Shown here: positions 35,915 through 44,382 of the stretch, one piece after another
How positions within the stretch are numbered: the stretch's first letter is position 1
Layout of the letters: every line of letters starts with the position of its first letter
From: Chryseobacterium camelliae
Lineage (GTDB): Bacteria; Bacteroidota; Bacteroidia; Flavobacteriales; Weeksellaceae
DNA: 64,000 nt
Direction of reading: 5' to 3'
Assembly (NCBI RefSeq): GCF_002770595.1
Contig: NZ_CP022986.1
Span: 4,312,355 to 4,376,354 of the forward strand
Program-made: the position numbers and the translations under genes
Notes under the pieces: generated by a model
The model's input: the letters and a program-made list of their open reading frames with translations, nothing else
What the model was told of the DNA's origin: nothing
Databases searched by the model: none

Positions 35915-36856
35915 ATGGAGCAAAACATTTTAGATTGTGTGATCATCGGATCGGGACCTTCCGGTTTTACAGCAGCCATTTATGCGGCAAGAGCAGACCT
36001 GAAACCTGAATTATATACAGGCCTGGAACCGGGCGGACAGCTGACCACCACTACAGAAGTTGAAAATTTCCCAGGATACCCAACCGGGATTACCGGCCCT
36101 GAAATGATGATGGATTTGCAGAAGCAGGCAGAAAGATTTGATACCAAAATACATTATGAAATGATTACCAGGGCGGAATTCTCCAAAGAAGTAGGAGGGA
36201 TCCACAAGGTGTATGCAGGAAACAAAGAAATCCTGGCCAGAACGGTAATCATCTCTACCGGGGCTACAGCCAAATACCTGGGACTGGACGACGAAAAGAA
36301 GTATGCAGGAGGCGGGGTTTCCGCTTGTGCTACCTGCGACGGATTTTTCTACAAAGGAAAAGATGTGGTGGTGGTAGGTGCAGGAGATACGGCCGCAGAA
36401 GAAGCGACATACCTGTCCAAGCTGTGTAACAAAGTAACGATGCTGGTGAGGAAAGATGTGTTCAGGGCTTCAAAAACCATGATCCACCGTGTTGAAAACA
36501 CTCCGAATATCGAAGTGAAATTCAACCATGAGCTGATCGGCATTGAAGGGGAAAATAACCTGGTGGAAAGAGCGATTGTGATCAACAACCAGACACAGCA
36601 GGTATCTACTGTAAGTGTTGACGGGATCTTCATTGCTATCGGGCATAAACCGAATACCGATGTTTTCGCCGGACAGATCAACCTGGATGAAAACGGGTAT
36701 ATCCTGACCGAAAAAGGAACTGCAAAAACCAATCTTCCGGGTGTGTTTGCTGCGGGAGATGTTCAGGACCACATTTACAGACAAGCCATTACGGCAGCCG
36801 GAAGCGGATGTATGGCAGCCATGGATGCTGAAAAATACCTTGGAGAACTGGAATAA
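35915..36856 (+). CDS. trxB: Thioredoxin-disulfide reductase
   Basis: 313 residues, of normal length. The FAD site is VIIGSGPSGFTAAIYAARA at the N-terminus. The redox pair is CATC in SACATCDGFFYKGKD (near 135-140). The NADPH loop is VVVGAGDTAAEEATYLS and the C-terminal FAD site is GVFAAGDVQDHIYRQA. It reduces thioredoxin with NADPH in the cytoplasm. It is a stand-alone unit with its own terminator. Confidence 0.96.
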   Translation: MEQNILDCVIIGSGPSGFTAAIYAARADLKPELYTGLEPGGQLTTTTEVENFPGYPTGITGPEMMMDLQKQAERFDTKIHYEMITRAEFSKEVGGIHKVYAGNKEILARTVIISTGATAKYLGLDDEKKYAGGGVSACATCDGFFYKGKDVVVVGAGDTAAEEATYLSKLCNKVTMLVRKDVFRASKTMIHRVENTPNIEVKFNHELIGIEGENNLVERAIVINNQTQQVSTVSVDGIFIAIGHKPNTDVFAGQINLDENGYILTEKGTAKTNLPGVFAAGDVQDHIYRQAITAAGSGCMAAMDAEKYLGELE

Positions 36857-36879
36857 TACATTCTCTCAATCATAATACA

Positions 36880-36907
36880 GGCTGCTTTTTAAAAGCGGCC
36901 TTTTTTT
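36880..36907 (+). terminator. trxB terminator
   Basis: Stem GGCTGCTTTT / AAAAGCGGCC followed by seven T, about 25 bases after the trxB stop. Confidence 0.88.
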
Positions 36908-36940
36908 ATGGGAAAAATTAAGCCTGCTTATCATGGTGAT

Positions 36941-36975
36941 AAACCTCATAGGTTTTCAAAACCTATGAGGTTTTT
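36941..36975. repeat. Palindromic repeat 1 after trxB
   Basis: Perfect 16-base arms (AAACCTCATAGGTTTT / its complement) around one C, then TT. Each arm contains CCT-n-AGG. Same design as the elements at 37048 and 37103 and the one at 18635. Confidence 0.85.
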
Positions 36976-37047
36976 CTTACTGCAAAATAAGCGTGTGAGA
37001 AATCAAGTAAGCGATCAGCATTTCATCTTAAAATCTTTTCAACTTCC

Positions 37048-37080
37048 AAACTTTCAAGGTCTTAAAAACCTTGAAGGTTT
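37048..37080. repeat. Palindromic repeat 2 after trxB
   Basis: Slightly imperfect arms (AAACTTTCAAGGT / AAACCTTGAAGGTTT). The core again is CTTGAAGG with flanking AAA/TTT. Confidence 0.75.
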
Positions 37081-37102
37081 CCATCAGAGCTCATCCATTT
37101 CT

Positions 37103-37136
37103 AAACCTAACGGGTTTCCGAAACCCCGTTAGGTTT
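37103..37136. repeat. Palindromic repeat 3 after trxB
   Basis: Arms AAACCTAACGGGTTTC / GAAACCCCGTTAGGTTT with one extra base, then T-run. Core CCTAACGGG. A T-run makes it a possible terminator as well. Confidence 0.8.
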
Positions 37137-37180
37137 TTTCACTGTAAGACAAGCCTTTAGCAATAAGATGAAAGATCATT

Positions 37181-37771
37181 TCAATCTGCAAACCTTCGCC
37201 CTTCGTATGATGAGCCTGTTTTGTCCTCTTTACCTTCTTTAATTTCTAAAAAAGCCTTCCTTCGTTCCAGAATAACAAACCCTGCATCCAACATTTTCGT
37301 CAGATAAATATATGGACTCACCATATTCTTTTCCGGTCCGCAGCGGTAGGCGCCGAGGGAAAAATAGACCATGCCGCCCAGGAAATAATCAAATTCCTTT
37401 ACAGTGAAAGCGGTAAAAGCGGTGTGGAAAACCAGCAGGGGATTTTGGTATTCTTCATCGGAAAGGGAGCCTTGCATGAGTGATGAAATGGTTTCAGTTG
37501 AGATACCGAGCATCCATTTTTTGCTTTTCATGCGGAGAAAATATCCGGCTCGGATGAATGACCGCATTGACTGGTGGAAATGGACAATAGCGGAAAAATC
37601 TTCATCTATCCAGCCTCTTTTCTGCACGGCGTACTGCATGATGGTGTTCAGCAGGTCTTTGGCGGTGGTAAGGTCGTTGAAACAGAAGAATGTGTCCAGC
37701 ATTTTCAGGCTGGAATGTTTCTTATGGCTGGGTTTCAGCCGGTGTTTTACGTTGATGGTTTCTTTTTTCAT
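37181..37771 (-). CDS. Hypothetical protein
   Basis: 196 residues, no signal peptide. The N-terminus is basic (KHRLKPSHKKHSS), followed by an aromatic, mostly helical body (MLDTFFCFNDLTTAKDLLNTIMQYAV, HFHQSMRSFIRAGYFLRM). I recognise no family or catalytic motif. The base composition is like the neighbours, so it is probably native. It is bounded by palindromic repeats on the downstream side and by a possible structured RNA region upstream. No function is proposed. Confidence 0.7.
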   Translation of the reverse strand: MKKETINVKHRLKPSHKKHSSLKMLDTFFCFNDLTTAKDLLNTIMQYAVQKRGWIDEDFSAIVHFHQSMRSFIRAGYFLRMKSKKWMLGISTETISSLMQGSLSDEEYQNPLLVFHTAFTAFTVKEFDYFLGGMVYFSLGAYRCGPEKNMVSPYIYLTKMLDAGFVILERRKAFLEIKEGKEDKTGSSYEGRRFAD

Positions 37772-38060
37772 ACGGATGTTTTTTTTGTGTTGATGAGGTT
37801 CCGGTTGAACCTACAGGTTCCCGGAACAGTTCGTTTTGTTGACTGTCCTTGTTTAATGGTATGCTTAAAAGCAGGTTTTTGGTGTTTTAAAAAGCTTTCC
37901 TAATGCCCTTGGGCAGAGAAAAAGAACCGGGTAACCGAGGAATCAGCCGCCGCCGGGCACCGGAAAGCAGGGAATATACACGGCTGTATCAGCCAGCACA
38001 CTCTAAAAACACACATTTACACATTGATACCTTATCATTGGGAAGGATTGGCTTAGAAAA
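37772..38060. other. Intergenic region with small hairpins, no gene
   Basis: 289 bases without a credible ORF. Several small inverted repeats are present (GGCTG / CAGCC near 38005; TGCCC / GGGCA near 37902; GGTTC / GGAAC near 37800). The region leads directly into the paired RNA candidate at 38061, so part of it may belong to the same transcript. Confidence 0.4.
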
Positions 38061-38223
38061 ATTGTAGAAGCAGCGGACTGCATGGAAATAAAACGGCGTA
38101 GAGCTCTACAATATCTGAATCAGAGGTACTGGTATACCGTGCACACAGATAAGAGAACTCACGCCTAGGTCGTGAGCTTCCTGCTTATCTTCTCGTGTGC
38201 TAAAAAATTACCAGTTTTCTGAT
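38061..38223 (+). ncRNA. Candidate structured RNA
   Basis: Two helical domains. Domain 1 (38061-38112): ATTGTAG / CTACAAT closing a helix with inner GCAG-cgga-CTGC. Domain 2 (38119-38223): five stacked helices in perfect order, ATCAGA/TCTGAT, ACTGGTA/TACCAGT, GCACAC/GTGTGC, AGATAAG/CTTATCT, CTCACG/CGTGAG, closing a 7-base loop CCTAGGT. That is 32 pairs in 105 bases. There is no ORF. It matches no RNA family that I know (not tmRNA, RNase P, 6S or SRP RNA). The strand is not certain because the paired DNA looks similar on both; plus is chosen because the next gene is plus. Confidence 0.5.
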
Positions 38224-38309
38224 ACGAGATTCTAAACAATAGCTTCTAATAATCGTTGAAGTATCGCAAAATTACATTTCTGTAACTTATGGTACAAATA
38301 TATCAAAAT

Positions 38310-38343
38310 ATATTATTCGATACAAATTTGTATCGAATAATAT
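38310..38343. promoter_or_regulatory. 34-bp perfect palindrome, probable operator
   Basis: A perfect inverted repeat centred on AAATTT, with half-site TATTATTCGATACAAA (38311-38326) and its complement (38327-38342), plus one more matching pair. It lies 26 bases before the ATG of an XRE-type regulator, so autoregulation is likely. Confidence 0.65.
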
Positions 38344-38368
38344 TATTTAATATTTCAAATTTTACTGT

Positions 38369-38734
38369 ATGCAAGAATATAGTAATGAAGAAATCGATGC
38401 ATTAGGTCTACAGATCGGCTGTCTGGTAAGAGTTGAAAGACTTAGAAAAAAAATATCACAGGAAACGCTTGGACTCATGATAGGTTCAAATAATACAACT
38501 ATTGGAAGAATAGAGAGGTTTGAAAACGATACAAATTGGAAGCATCTGTTTAAAATCTGCCAGGCCTTAAACCTGGATTTTCTTTTATTATTTAATTTGA
38601 AGTCATTAACAGAACTACTGTCAATCGTAAAAGAATGTATCGAACTTGAAGATAGGTTAACCACTCAAAAAGAACAATATTATAAAGATCTTGAGATTAA
38701 AATCAAAAAAGTATTTGAAGGCATAAGTTCGTAA
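38369..38734 (+). CDS. XRE-family transcriptional regulator
   Basis: 121 residues. The helix-turn-helix spans about 14-70 (GCLVRVERLRKKISQETLGLMIGSNNTTIGRIERFEND), followed by a leucine-rich segment and a C-terminal coiled coil (KECIELEDRLTTQKEQYYKDLEIKIKK). It is AT-rich relative to neighbours. A 34-bp palindrome directly upstream is its probable binding site. The downstream AT-rich membrane-protein gene may be co-acquired. Confidence 0.85.
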   Translation: MQEYSNEEIDALGLQIGCLVRVERLRKKISQETLGLMIGSNNTTIGRIERFENDTNWKHLFKICQALNLDFLLLFNLKSLTELLSIVKECIELEDRLTTQKEQYYKDLEIKIKKVFEGISS

Positions 38735-38853
38735 AGGATTACAAGTTAATCTACAAGAATTTTTTAATTTTAAAACTGAAGAATAATCCTGACAAAAGTT
38801 AGGATTTATTGTTTTATATGGAAACCTATAAAAAGATAAGTACAATAGTTTTG

Positions 38854-38861
38854 TATATTTG
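38854..38861 (+). promoter_or_regulatory. Candidate -7 box before the 38910 gene
   Basis: TATATTTG matches TAnnTTTG. No TTG is seen at the right distance upstream. The box overlaps an apparent TTG start at 38859, which makes that start unlikely and favours the ATG at 38910. Confidence 0.45.
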
Positions 38862-38909
38862 AATTACATTGTAATAATAAATGGAATAAAAACAATAATT
38901 AACTTAATT

Positions 38910-39422
38910 ATGGCAGCACTTATTCTTAGTGAAAATATTCAATATTTTTCAAGTGATGAAAAACCTAGAAAGATACTTGAATATATAGATAAGTTGATAG
39001 TTCTATTTCCTGATTTTGAATACTTTTATATTCATACATATGAAATAATATTAGAACCTGATTTTACAGAAAGAAAAAAAATATACAGTATTAATGGAGA
39101 GATAAGAGTAGCTATGCAAAGACTTGGCTATATTGAGACGCCTAGAGATGCAAATGTGATGCATGTATTAACAGAAAAAGGAAGATTAGTAAAATCAAAA
39201 GGTGGTCATTTCAAATATTTAAAAAGTATTGCACCTAAAAAAGACTGGTTTAAAATCATTCCAATTACTACATCAATATTTTTTGGAATTTTAACAATTG
39301 GTATAAGTATTTGGAACATTAAATTAAGTAAAAATAGAGATAAGTCTGTTATAGAAATAGAAAAGCAATATAAAAAAATAGATTCTTTAAAACAGAAAAT
39401 AAAAGAATTAGAGAAGAAGTAA
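38910..39422 (+). CDS. Hypothetical protein with C-terminal membrane helix and coiled coil
   Basis: 170 residues from the ATG at 38910. The first part (about 1-110) looks like a winged-helix-like domain: MQRLGYIETPRDAN followed by LTEKGRLVKSKGGHFKYLKS, a pattern of many uncharacterised Bacteroidetes proteins. A single membrane helix follows (IPITTSIFFGILTIGISIW), then a lysine-rich coiled coil (IDSLKQKIKELEKK). It is AT-rich with many AAA/ATA codons, unlike the surrounding genes, which hints at transfer. The function is unknown. An upstream TTG start would add 17 residues. Confidence 0.65.
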   Translation: MAALILSENIQYFSSDEKPRKILEYIDKLIVLFPDFEYFYIHTYEIILEPDFTERKKIYSINGEIRVAMQRLGYIETPRDANVMHVLTEKGRLVKSKGGHFKYLKSIAPKKDWFKIIPITTSIFFGILTIGISIWNIKLSKNRDKSVIEIEKQYKKIDSLKQKIKELEKK

Positions 39423-39558
39423 TTGAATAATAAATATTAATAGATTTGAATACATACATATGATTAATTTTTGTATGATAGCAGAAATTACTAAACATTC
39501 ATAATAAACGAAAAAACACTGTAACTTCACCAGATGTTAGTTTATAAAAACACGAAAG

Positions 39559-39936
39559 ATGATTAAATTTAAAAGACTGGATCATGTTCAGATCTGCATT
39601 CCGAAAGGGCAGGAAGATCAAGCAAGACATTTCTATACGAACATTATCGGCTTAACTGAAATCCCTAAGCCAGAGCAGCTTATCCCAAATGGAGGTCTTT
39701 GGTACCGCATTGCCGATATCCAGCTTCACATAGGCACAGAAGACCACATCAGCACATCCAAAAGGCATCCTGCTTTTGAAGTGGAAGATTTAGACACCAT
39801 AAAAGAATACCTGATCGGGCAGAAGGTAAAGATCAAAGAAGAAATACAGATTCTGGGGCAGCATCGTTTTTCGTTTATTGATCCTTTTGATAACAGGATA
39901 GAGCTCCTGGAAAAGAAAAATCCGAAAGAAAAATAA
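39559..39936 (+). CDS. VOC-family (glyoxalase-like) protein
   Basis: 125 residues, two beta-alpha-beta-beta-beta modules. It opens with LDHVQICIPKGQEDQARHFYTNIIGLTEI and ends with FSFIDPFDNRIELLEKK. Metal ligands would be the first His (DHVQI), a mid-chain His (LHIGTEDH) and the final Glu (RIELLE). Members include glyoxalases, antibiotic-binding proteins and dioxygenases; the substrate is unknown. Confidence 0.88.
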   Translation: MIKFKRLDHVQICIPKGQEDQARHFYTNIIGLTEIPKPEQLIPNGGLWYRIADIQLHIGTEDHISTSKRHPAFEVEDLDTIKEYLIGQKVKIKEEIQILGQHRFSFIDPFDNRIELLEKKNPKEK

Positions 39937-40051
39937 ACACAGCAAAGAAGCAAATTTCTATTAATACAACATTTTCAGAAAAAATTTCATCTCCATATTT
40001 AATGCGTCAAGTTTTGTCGCATTAAATACGCTATTTTGAAAAAAATAAGCA

Positions 40052-40348
40052 ATGAAACTGAACGCGATGGTTGCAGAAAGCCCGATGCCCGGTGAAAAAA
40101 CAATGGTATTAAGGTTTAGGGATGATGTAAAAAAGCAGCATTTTGAAGTACGATGCAATTTCGAGCCTTACCTGCATAAATTCCGGAAGTGGGATGACAT
40201 TATAGTCTGGATCAGATGGGAATCTGAAATCTTTGAAGAACCCAAAACGGGACAGAAATCCTATTTCACGCATTTAACGTGCCATAAAGCAAAGCTGGTC
40301 CATACGCCTTATATAAAAGATCGGTCTCTGTACAGCCTTGGCGGATAA
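40052..40348 (+). CDS. Small hypothetical protein
   Basis: 98 residues, beta-rich, no signal peptide and no cysteine motif (one Cys pair apart). Aromatic and basic residues are frequent (VRCNFEPYLHKFRKWDDIIVWIRWESEIF). I do not recognise a family. The codon usage is like the neighbours, so it is likely real. Confidence 0.55.
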   Translation: MKLNAMVAESPMPGEKTMVLRFRDDVKKQHFEVRCNFEPYLHKFRKWDDIIVWIRWESEIFEEPKTGQKSYFTHLTCHKAKLVHTPYIKDRSLYSLGG

Positions 40349-40386
40349 ACTATACAGTCAGAATATTTCATCAGCAATACTGGCCT

Positions 40387-40670
40387 GATCACAGGCACGC
40401 CGTAGGCGTGCTATCTGAATTCAATAAAGATAGAACTCCTACGGAGTTCTTTGCCTGAAACAATCCGGATCCTATTAATACTACACAGATATTGCTCCTA
40501 CGGAGCAAAAAAATATCTGATATACAACTATAGAAAATTACACAGCACCATGCTCCGGACGGAGTAGCATCTGTGTAGCAGCAGAGACCGGTCTGATCAC
40601 AAGCGCGCCTTAGGTGTGCTATCTGAATTCAATAAAGATCAAATTCGTACGAAGCTCATATTGACAAAAT
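40387..40670. repeat. Palindromic repeats with core CTCC-TAC-GGAG
   Basis: A 50-base unit (GGCACGCCGTAGGCGTGC... AATTCAATAAAGAT) occurs twice, at 40394 and (degenerate) at 40602. Small hairpins lie between: GAACTCC-TAC-GGAGTTC (40433-40449), TTGCTCC-TAC-GGAGCAA (40493-40509) and a decayed copy near 40551. Confidence 0.75.
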
Positions 40671-41097
40671 TTACGTCCTGCCAACGTTTGGTATATTATT
40701 CCTTCCGCATCACATCAGATATCAGCGATAAAAATTAATATCGAAAAAATTAAACAGGCTTTATCCTACCTTCAATCCAGAACCAGCCGGCTTTAATCAA
40801 CACAAAACCCTCCACGCAGGAGGGTAGTAATAACTTAAACTTTAAAATAAACCACGGAATGAATTCGTGATGCTGCAAAGATAACACGGATAATCATAGG
40901 ATGCCATCCGTAAAAACCCGGATATTTTAGGCCTGTTCTGTGCTTCCGATAAAGTCATTTTACATAATAATTTGAACACGTCCGCAAGTCGTTGGTTTGA
41001 ATTTTATAAATTTATGTTTGAATTCTATATGACGACTGATCAGGATAATTTCTAATTTAGAAGGATAAGATACAAGTATAAAAAATTAAAAATCAAA
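40671..41097. other. Intergenic region, one hairpin, no gene
   Basis: 427 bases upstream of the SDR gene. A hairpin ACCCTCC-acgca-GGAGGGT lies near 40806-40824. A CACGGAAT / ATTCGTG inverted pair follows near 40853-40870. I see no ORF and no clear promoter. Confidence 0.45.
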
Positions 41098-41100
41098 GTG

Positions 41101-41844
41101 ATGAGCAGACGTTTCGAAAACAAAAAGATCCTGATTACAGGCGGAAACAGCGGCATTGGTCTGGCTGGTGCAAAACGACTGATCGAAGAGGGGGCAACGG
41201 TCATAATCACCGGTAAAAACAAAGAACGCTTAGCAGAAGCTGAACAGTTTCTGGGCAGCAATGCCATTGTTATTGAAGATGATCTTGCAGATGGTCAGTC
41301 TGCAGAAAGAATCGTTCCGGTAGTGGAAAAAATGGGCGGCCTCGATGGGCTTTGGCTGAATGCCGGGGTGGCCTCGGGAGGAGAACTGCAGGCGCTGGAT
41401 ATGGAAACCATTACCGCGATGTTCAAGGTGAATGTTTTCGCCCCGATGCTTCAGCTGGCGGCACTTTCCCCTTTCCTGAAAACAGGAAGTGCTGTCCTGG
41501 TGACTTCGTCAACGGCTGTATATGAAGGCCTGGCCGGCGTATCCTTGTACAGCGCAACGAAAGGAGCGGTTTTATCGGCTGCCAGAAGTTGGGCTTCCGA
41601 GCTTGCCCCGAGAAATATCAGGGTCAATACACTGGTTCCGGGCCCTATTAAATCCAACCTGCGTGCCGGGCTGCCTCCTGAAATGAAAAAAGAACTGGAA
41701 GACCGTCTGGCCGAAACACTTCTGCTGAAACGCATCGGTGAACCGGAGGAAGCGGAAGCACTGGCGTTATTTTTACTGTCTGATGAAGCCAGTTTTATTA
41801 CCGGATCTTCGTATCTGGTGGATGGCGGGTATTTGCTGACATAA
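41101..41844 (+). CDS. SDR-family oxidoreductase
   Basis: 247 residues. The NAD(P) loop is ILITGGNSGIGLAGAKRL (TGxxxGIG). LNAGVASGG is the NAG-type motif, and the catalytic residues are in VTSSTAVYEG and LYSATKGAV (Ser, Tyr-x-x-x-Lys). The C-terminal end FITGSSYLVDGGYLL is typical of classical SDRs. The start is the ATG at 41101 rather than the GTG one codon before. The substrate is unknown. Confidence 0.92.
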   Translation: MSRRFENKKILITGGNSGIGLAGAKRLIEEGATVIITGKNKERLAEAEQFLGSNAIVIEDDLADGQSAERIVPVVEKMGGLDGLWLNAGVASGGELQALDMETITAMFKVNVFAPMLQLAALSPFLKTGSAVLVTSSTAVYEGLAGVSLYSATKGAVLSAARSWASELAPRNIRVNTLVPGPIKSNLRAGLPPEMKKELEDRLAETLLLKRIGEPEEAEALALFLLSDEASFITGSSYLVDGGYLLT

Positions 41845-42022
41845 TTTTAGAGAGCATATTTTTACTTTCCTTATTTCAGGATTAACAGCAGGATCTGTTT
41901 GAATCATTTTGCCTGCTCCAGCTGATATTTTCGATTGGTTTTCCCGGATCAGGTTGCAATAAGGCACGGGTTATGCTGTAAAAAACGAAAGAAGTATTTT
42001 TAATCTTGAAAAAAAGGACCCA

Positions 42023-42484
42023 ATGAAGATGGATGCAGTTTTTAAAGCGTGGAAAACGAGCCGAAGGATGTACCTGACGTTCTTCGAAAATTATTCTCTG
42101 GAACAGCTGAATAAAATTCCAGAAGGGTTTAACAATAACCTGATCTGGAATATCGGGCACATTATTGCCACACAGCACAAACTGATTTACCAGGGTTCAG
42201 GGCTGAAAGGATATCTTTCCGATGAAGTGTTTAACCGGTACCAATCCGGTACATTTCCTGCATCACCCGTTACGCAGGAAGAAGCGGAAACCCTGAAGGA
42301 ACTGCTGATTGCTCAGATTGAGTCCACCATCCCTGATTTCAACGAAGGTATTTTCGATCATTACAACGAGCGGATAACAGGCATAGGCTTTCACCTGGCT
42401 TCTGTTTATGATGCTTTTCAATGCAATAATTTCCATGAAGGGCTGCATTTAGGCTATATGATGGGCATCAGGAAATTGATTTAA
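42023..42484 (+). CDS. DinB-family protein
   Basis: 153 residues, four-helix bundle. The DinB metal-binding pattern is visible: a first His in WNIGHIIATQHKL and the last two in NNFHEGLHLGYMM. The family includes thiol-transferase-like and damage-inducible proteins. A second DinB gene lies at 45135. The role is unknown. Confidence 0.88.
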   Translation: MKMDAVFKAWKTSRRMYLTFFENYSLEQLNKIPEGFNNNLIWNIGHIIATQHKLIYQGSGLKGYLSDEVFNRYQSGTFPASPVTQEEAETLKELLIAQIESTIPDFNEGIFDHYNERITGIGFHLASVYDAFQCNNFHEGLHLGYMMGIRKLI

Positions 42485-42752
42485 AGCATACATCTTGATA
42501 ATCTGCTGGTCTGTTAATTTATGGTAAGTTTAGTGAAAAAATGTTAATAGATTTGGATAATGTGAATAGAATCAGTAGATTATGAATTGTAAATGAAATT
42601 CTTTTATAAATATTATTTATATTTATAACGATATGATAGTGCGTATTGAAGAAAGTAATGTTTTTTTATAGAAAATTAAACTGGTCGGAGTGCAAATTAT
42701 ATCATTTTATAAAGAATAGTAAATGGATTTACAATAAACACAATAAATTGAA

Positions 42753-43637
42753 ATGTATAAAATCATCATGAAGTATGTATCAGTAATATTTGTTCTGTTC
42801 TTATGTTTTACATCAGTGCACGGACAAAGTCAATCGGTTATCGATCATTCAAAAACGGTAAAGAGCCAAGTACTGAAAAGTAATGTAAAATATTCTATAT
42901 ACCTTCCCGCTGGTTATGGGAGCTCTGATAAAACCTATCCTGTTGTTTACCTGCTACACCCTGCGGGTCCTGCCAATACTATACCTAATAATGAATCATG
43001 GTTCAGCTACGGCCAGTTAAAAAGCTATTTAGATGATGCAATTATGAAAGGCAGTATTGTGCCGATGGTTGTGGTAACTCCTGATGCAAATTTCGGGACT
43101 AAAAGGATCAGCTACTTTAACGATCCTACGGGCGATTTTAGTTTTGAGGATTTCTTTTTTCAGGAGTTTGTTCCATACATTGAAAAAAACTACAGGGTTA
43201 ATAAAAATACCATAAGCAAGGCTATAGCAGGAGCTTCGCTTGGAGGAGCGGCAGCATTACAGTATGCTATCCATCAACCTGATGCTTTTGGAACTGTTGT
43301 GGCACTAAGTGCTGCTGTAAGGGGATATGTTCCTGAATATTTAAAAAACAGATACCCCGATGTCAATAAAGAGATATTAAAGAAATGGTATGAAAAATAT
43401 GATGTTGTTGGTTATTTCGATCATCAGCAAAAAAACGATATCAAGAATCAAAAATGGTTTATAACTTGCGGTGATGATGATGCCTTATCGGTACATAATG
43501 CCAAGTTGCATATTGCAATGGCCGATAAGAAAATAAAACATGAATTTAGGATTTATGACGGAGCTCATGACTGGATGTATTGGAAAAAAGTTACACCAGA
43601 ATTTTTTGAATTTATATCCACCCATCTCAAAGAATAA
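42753..43637 (+). CDS. Secreted esterase, S-formylglutathione-hydrolase fold
   Basis: 294 residues with signal peptide; MKYVSVIFVLFLCFTSVHGQ begins at a second ATG (42768), which is the more likely start. The domain is a putative-esterase (esterase D-like) alpha/beta hydrolase: YSIYLPAGYGSSDKTYPVVYLLHP at the start, nucleophile in IAGASLGGAAAL (G-x-S-x-G) and His in DGAHDWMYW. It is probably periplasmic. AT-rich flanks of about 270 bases lie upstream with no further feature. Confidence 0.88.
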   Translation: MYKIIMKYVSVIFVLFLCFTSVHGQSQSVIDHSKTVKSQVLKSNVKYSIYLPAGYGSSDKTYPVVYLLHPAGPANTIPNNESWFSYGQLKSYLDDAIMKGSIVPMVVVTPDANFGTKRISYFNDPTGDFSFEDFFFQEFVPYIEKNYRVNKNTISKAIAGASLGGAAALQYAIHQPDAFGTVVALSAAVRGYVPEYLKNRYPDVNKEILKKWYEKYDVVGYFDHQQKNDIKNQKWFITCGDDDALSVHNAKLHIAMADKKIKHEFRIYDGAHDWMYWKKVTPEFFEFISTHLKE

Positions 43638-43770
43638 TGTTTACGTCCGAAATGGTCTTGTATATGTTTTTCAGTAATCTGGCACAGTATCATGCTTTAT
43701 GGAATATATTTGGCTGAGATTCTTTCTCATAATCATTACATATTGTTATATTTAAAATCAGTTACATCCT

Positions 43771-44319
43771 ATGCATAAAATACAGGCCACTCTTATTTTA
43801 ACTCTGATATTTACAGTCAGTTTATTTTCTACTCATCCTATTTCATCCTCTATCAATACTGGGCGGGTTATTAATTCTTCCGTTGCTTCTGAGGATATAG
43901 AGGCTATACGGGCAGAATACAAAAAAATTAACGGCCTAAAGCTAAAAGCACACCGATTTGCTTATGAGGATTTACCCTGCGTGGACGAAGGCGAAACAAT
44001 TTATTATTCAAACGGCAAAGAAGTCCGTAAGATAACGGAGAAATTTATCCGGGATGATGCTTATACACTAACCGAATACTATTTTAAGCAGGGCAGGCTT
44101 ATTTTCGCCATAGAGATCATCATCGGAGGGCCCGCCATAGGCCCCGATATCAAAACCGAATACCGGTATTACATAAAAGACAACAAAGCGATCCGCCAGA
44201 TGCGGGATAAGGAAATTGTTCCTGCCGACAGCAAAAGTACGGATGTGATCGAAAGAGCTTATAAGCTGCTAAAAATAAAAAAACGCAAAAAATTTAATCT
44301 CGATTTCTGCAAAAATTAA
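43771..44319 (+). CDS. Hypothetical secreted protein
   Basis: 182 residues with an N-terminal hydrophobic segment (TLILTLIFTVSLFSTHPIS) that is likely a signal peptide. The mature part is charged, with YYSNGKEVRKITEKF and YYFKQGRLIFAIEIIIGG; it may be a small beta-sheet domain of the Bacteroidetes type that reads 'YY..G...K'. No family is recognised. Confidence 0.72.
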   Translation: MHKIQATLILTLIFTVSLFSTHPISSSINTGRVINSSVASEDIEAIRAEYKKINGLKLKAHRFAYEDLPCVDEGETIYYSNGKEVRKITEKFIRDDAYTLTEYYFKQGRLIFAIEIIIGGPAIGPDIKTEYRYYIKDNKAIRQMRDKEIVPADSKSTDVIERAYKLLKIKKRKKFNLDFCKN

Positions 44320-44382
44320 TACTTATGTCCGGGGTGAAATTTCGCGATCGGCAATTAATCTATGAATCGTTATCGGTTAAAT

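Noticed and set aside
38061..38223. tRNA, tmRNA, RNase P, 6S or SRP RNA
   Set aside because: None of the conserved sequence blocks of these RNAs is present, although the pairing is strong.
38859..38909. TTG start at 38859 for the membrane-protein gene
   Set aside because: The TTG is part of the -7 box TATATTTG, so the transcript would begin after it; the ATG at 38910 is preferred.
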